The notes under the pieces are model-generated. The model was not told where the DNA came from. It saw only the letters and a list, made by a program, of their open reading frames with translations, and searched no databases. Positions 61,722 to 64,000 of a DNA stretch of 64,000 nt are shown piece after piece (within the stretch, counting starts at the first letter, position 1; each line of letters opens with the position of its first letter). A program made the position numbers and the translations under genes. Source of the DNA: Candidatus Bathyarchaeota archaeon. GTDB taxonomy: Archaea; Thermoproteota; Bathyarchaeia; Bathyarchaeales; Bathycorpusculaceae. Where the stretch lies: NCBI GenBank assembly GCA_026014595.1, contig JAOZHY010000019.1:23418-87417 (forward strand), read 5' to 3'.

Positions 61722-62867
61722 TCACTTCCTTTTTCGGAACATCATTATTCCCTGCGGGGTCGTGCATACGTACTGAAAGCCTTGGTCTATGAGTTCTCCA
61801 GCTTCCTTGTCATCCTTTGCTGTCGCGTGATAGTAACCTTCAGCGTCATCGTCGAAAGGAACCAGATGCGTATAGACAAGCGTGGAGTTTATGTTTCTGT
61901 GGCCCAGTAGCTCTTTGACGTGGATGAGGCTTCTTGTTCTCGCGTATTCTTGTGACGCTTTGAAATGCCTTAACGTGTGAAATTTTATCTGTTTCAATCG
62001 CGGGTTTTGAAGTTTCTCAGCTAAAGCGTTTTTCTGCTGGTCGAAACGCCATCTGTGGCTGCTCAGGTTGGTGTTGCCAAATATGTATTCGTTGGTTTTG
62101 GGCAGTTTGTTAAGCATCGCTACGAGCCGGCTTGAAATCTTGACTTGTCGGGGATTGCCGTGTTTTTCAGCTACACATTTCAACGTGTTGTTCTCTTCGT
62201 CTAAGTCCGTCCACTTACATCTCCAGAGCTCGCCTATTCTGAAACCTGTCTCTTTCAAAGCCAGCAGTGATGTCGCTAATTTCTTGCTGCATCCGCTTAT
62301 GAGCGCATCAACTTCTTTCTCAGTCGGCACGAAAGGCAACGCTTTATTATTCTCGTAGTATGGCGGATCCCATTTAATTCCCAGCATTTCAGCGAAGCCG
62401 TCGTAGGCGTGTACTGCTATCTGCCTATGTCCGTTGCTCCAGCTTTCACGATTAGCTATGAACAGTTTTACAGCTTCAGGGTCGCCTAAGTCAACGCCTT
62501 CTTTACACATCAGCTTTAGGATTTTTACCCTGGTCTTTATTGTCGCGTCGCTGTATCCCTGCTTTTTCAAGTGCCATAGGAAATCTACGATTTTTCCCTG
62601 GTCTGATGTTTTGGTGTATGTCTCCACAACATCGGTTTTCTGTTGTGGATTAACCAAATTTTTCGCATCCTTCAGGATTACGCTTATTTGGTCTGCTCCG
62701 TTATTTATCTTGGAAAATTTATAAGGGTTTGGCTCTGAAAAACGCGCATAGCATTGACGGCACAGGTAACGCTGTAAAACCACGCCTTCCGCCGTGGTGC
62801 GTGTTCCATTCTTGTAAATACGGCTAGAACCGCACTCGGGGCAACGCTGGACAGCAGACTCCGCCAT
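61722..62867 (-). CDS. Tyrosine recombinase (integrase) with N-terminal zinc ribbon
   Basis: 381 aa. An N-terminal zinc ribbon CPECGSSRIYKNG ... CRQCYARF, like the IS1/InsA or transposase type, precedes a core-binding domain (QGKIVDFLWHLKKQGYSD) and the catalytic domain: Arg in ETGFRIGELWRCKW, HxxR in HTLRHFKAS, His in ELLGHRN and Tyr in TLVYTHL. All catalytic residues are present. The C-terminal end faces rnpB 31 nt away, as expected at an attachment site. ATG start; 3 nt after the stop of the next gene. Confidence 0.9.
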   Translation of the reverse strand: MAESAVQRCPECGSSRIYKNGTRTTAEGVVLQRYLCRQCYARFSEPNPYKFSKINNGADQISVILKDAKNLVNPQQKTDVVETYTKTSDQGKIVDFLWHLKKQGYSDATIKTRVKILKLMCKEGVDLGDPEAVKLFIANRESWSNGHRQIAVHAYDGFAEMLGIKWDPPYYENNKALPFVPTEKEVDALISGCSKKLATSLLALKETGFRIGELWRCKWTDLDEENNTLKCVAEKHGNPRQVKISSRLVAMLNKLPKTNEYIFGNTNLSSHRWRFDQQKNALAEKLQNPRLKQIKFHTLRHFKASQEYARTRSLIHVKELLGHRNINSTLVYTHLVPFDDDAEGYYHATAKDDKEAGELIDQGFQYVCTTPQGIMMFRKRK

Positions 62868-62870
62868 GGC

Positions 62871-64000
62871 TTAAAACTCCTCTCCATGCACAGGATAATC
62901 CTCAGAATCATCACGGTCGGTTACGGGGGTTACGGGAGTTACGGTTTTTCTATGCAGTGTATCTGAAGAGTTTGTAACGGTTGTAACGTTTGTAACGGTT
63001 TTCTTATGCAGTGTATCAGGGTTCTCAGAGTTTTCCCTTACAGGCATTACAGTTCTTACGGTTTTTTCCTGCGGTGTATCTGCGTTTTCAGAGTAGGCTA
63101 AGAGTGAATTTTTATCAGCACTGCGCATAGAAACCGTTACATCCGTTACAAGCGTTACAGAAAACACCTTGCCAAACTCGTAATTGGGAACAAATTCCCG
63201 CAGACGCTTTTCAAGCCGCTTCGGCTCAAAAAATATGACTTTCTGTGGTTTTCCGCCATCAACTCTCACAAGGTTGTTTAGGCCTTTTTCAGCTATGCCT
63301 AAGCTGCTTAATGCTTTGCGTATTGACTGAGGACTCCATTTGAACTGTTCGGCTATCTTGCTCGTGGTTAAAGCTGTCTTGTGTTCTTTTTCAATGCCAT
63401 CGTCGTTTTCTTCCACGGTTCGGCTTTCCAGCACGTAGAATATGAAGGGGCGCCATTTTTCAAACAATCCCTCACTGATTTTCTCCCATAAGAAGTTAAT
63501 GATTAAGCCGTCCATGCTGTTGGCTTTCTCTTCGATTTTGGCCTTCTCAACTTCTTTAGCCGTCTTAGTGATGGTCTCCTTTAGACTTGGCTCATACTTG
63601 CTCAACGCTAGAAGCGGCAGCAACGAAGCTACAAGCCTGTGGTCGCAAAGGTCGTTAACCCAAGCTTCTTTGTCAATGACGACTTGGCGATAATACCTCA
63701 TGCGTAGAAAGAGAAGTTTATTCTGGAGCTCCAATCCTCGTTTTAACATCTCGTCAGTTTCGATAACGGGGAGCTTCTTGTCGCTGGTCTCGCTGTAATA
63801 GGGGATAGCTCGGCTTTCTGTCGCATTGTCGTCGAAAGGTCTGCGCTGCGTCAAAATAGTTAAGCCAAAGTTGGTGAAGGTATCTGTTATCCGCGGATTC
63901 TTTGGGTTCTGTCTACTCAGCGGCGTCCCTGTAGCGCGGCAGTTGAGGAAATGCACAAGCTCGCTCTTCTCGTTGGTATTGGCAAAATCTGCTTCGTCCA
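62871..64000 (-). CDS. Truncated AAA+ replication-type ATPase, C-terminal part (runs off the window)
   Basis: The 5' end lies beyond 64000, and the frame is open to the edge. Reading in, DEADF is a Walker B, then FLNCRATGTPLSRQNPKN, TFTNFGLTILTQRRPFDDNA and ESRAIPYYS look like virus/plasmid replication ATPases (DUF3631/primase-helicase style). A middle winged helix (KIAEQFKWSPQSIRKALSSL) follows, then a repeat-rich tail with three copies of DTLHxKTVTxVTxVT. It lies 3 nt from the integrase. Confidence 0.7.
   Translation of the reverse strand, partial: DEADFANTNEKSELVHFLNCRATGTPLSRQNPKNPRITDTFTNFGLTILTQRRPFDDNATESRAIPYYSETSDKKLPVIETDEMLKRGLELQNKLLFLRMRYYRQVVIDKEAWVNDLCDHRLVASLLPLLALSKYEPSLKETITKTAKEVEKAKIEEKANSMDGLIINFLWEKISEGLFEKWRPFIFYVLESRTVEENDDGIEKEHKTALTTSKIAEQFKWSPQSIRKALSSLGIAEKGLNNLVRVDGGKPQKVIFFEPKRLEKRLREFVPNYEFGKVFSVTLVTDVTVSMRSADKNSLLAYSENADTPQEKTVRTVMPVRENSENPDTLHKKTVTNVTTVTNSSDTLHRKTVTPVTPVTDRDDSEDYPVHGEEF
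62930..63165 (-). repeat. Iteron-like GTTACGG repeats in the replication-ATPase gene
   Basis: In + orientation GTTACGG(GGT/GGA) repeats at 9-nt spacing around 62922-62946, TGTAACGG-type at 62968-63000, and further ones at 63040-63060 and 63130-63150. Each block is linked to a TATGCAGTGTATC segment. They encode V-T-x repeats (KTVTPVTPVTD). They could be an in-gene replication-initiator site or just a protein repeat. Confidence 0.5.

Noticed and set aside
1..64000. CRISPR array or cas genes
   Set aside because: No regularly spaced repeats of 24-40 nt and no Cas-like protein were seen; the repeats at 62.9-63.2 kb are coding and 9-nt spaced.
1..64000. 16S/23S/5S rRNA or SRP RNA
   Set aside because: No conserved rRNA core sequences or SRP helix 8 motif were recognised.

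Overview
The window is archaeal chromosome, most probably from an uncultivated Candidatus Bathyarchaeia (MCG) lineage or a close relative. Archaeal identity rests on an archaeal TBP, a 20S proteasome beta subunit, the KH/beta-CASP termination factor FttA (aCPSF1), Pelota, SepF, an archaeal-type RNase P RNA, TATA-box promoters and GTG/TTG starts. The lineage is inferred from gene content (methanofuran pathway, many exported proteases and glycosyltransferases, no methanogenesis genes seen here). No rRNA or CRISPR array was found.

Layout. 0-4.7 kb: psmB-fttA, convergent sepF, a phosphodiesterase and a small winged-helix protein. 4.7-12.4 kb: a decayed paralogue of the exported protein at 22.3-23.6 kb, a TIM-barrel-like surface protein, a frameshifted winged-helix/membrane regulator, a processive GT2, a HAD hydrolase, a PRC-barrel protein and a HepT/MntA-type toxin-antitoxin pair. 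12.6-18.3 kb: a methanofuran (MFR) biosynthesis operon, mfnB-mfnA-mfnD-mfnF-mfnE, with a divergent HisA-like gene (COG1411 type). 18.3-24.5 kb: an eRF1/Pelota-superfamily protein without GGQ, thioredoxin, a second PRC-barrel protein, and a radical-SAM plus Y-family polymerase pair. 24.5-31.7 kb: glycosyltransferases, VOC protein, RNase HI, class II aldolase and a beta-helix surface protein. 31.8-33.7 kb: an isolated tail-fibre-like locus with its own palindromic operator. 33.8-52.4 kb: ApgM and a set of exported or membrane proteases from four families (G1, M48, HtrA-type S1, papain-type C1), a MacB-like exporter and its candidate regulon, and tRNA-Gly. 52.5-61.1 kb: proB-proA, Pelota, TBP, a TtuA/Ncs6-type tRNA thiolase and an AK6-type kinase. 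61.4-64 kb: the RNase P RNA gene, followed 31 nt later by an integrase and a truncated AAA+ replication-type ATPase. This looks like one end of an integrated element that uses the 3' end of rnpB as its attachment site.

Working together. MFR biosynthesis implies use of the archaeal C1 (Wood-Ljungdahl-like) branch. The exported proteases and beta-rich surface proteins fit degradation of external protein. SepF plus two PRC-barrel (CdpB-like) proteins fit FtsZ-based division.

Most unusual noncoding signals: a ~53-nt element in two inverted copies 23.4 kb apart; three long nested inverted repeats next to genes (42.9, 44.9 and 47.6 kb); perfect palindromes just upstream of tbp, the tail-fibre locus and an exported-protein gene; a 44-nt promoter shared by two genes; and two exported-protein genes whose only well-placed canonical start codon is out of frame by one base in the same way.
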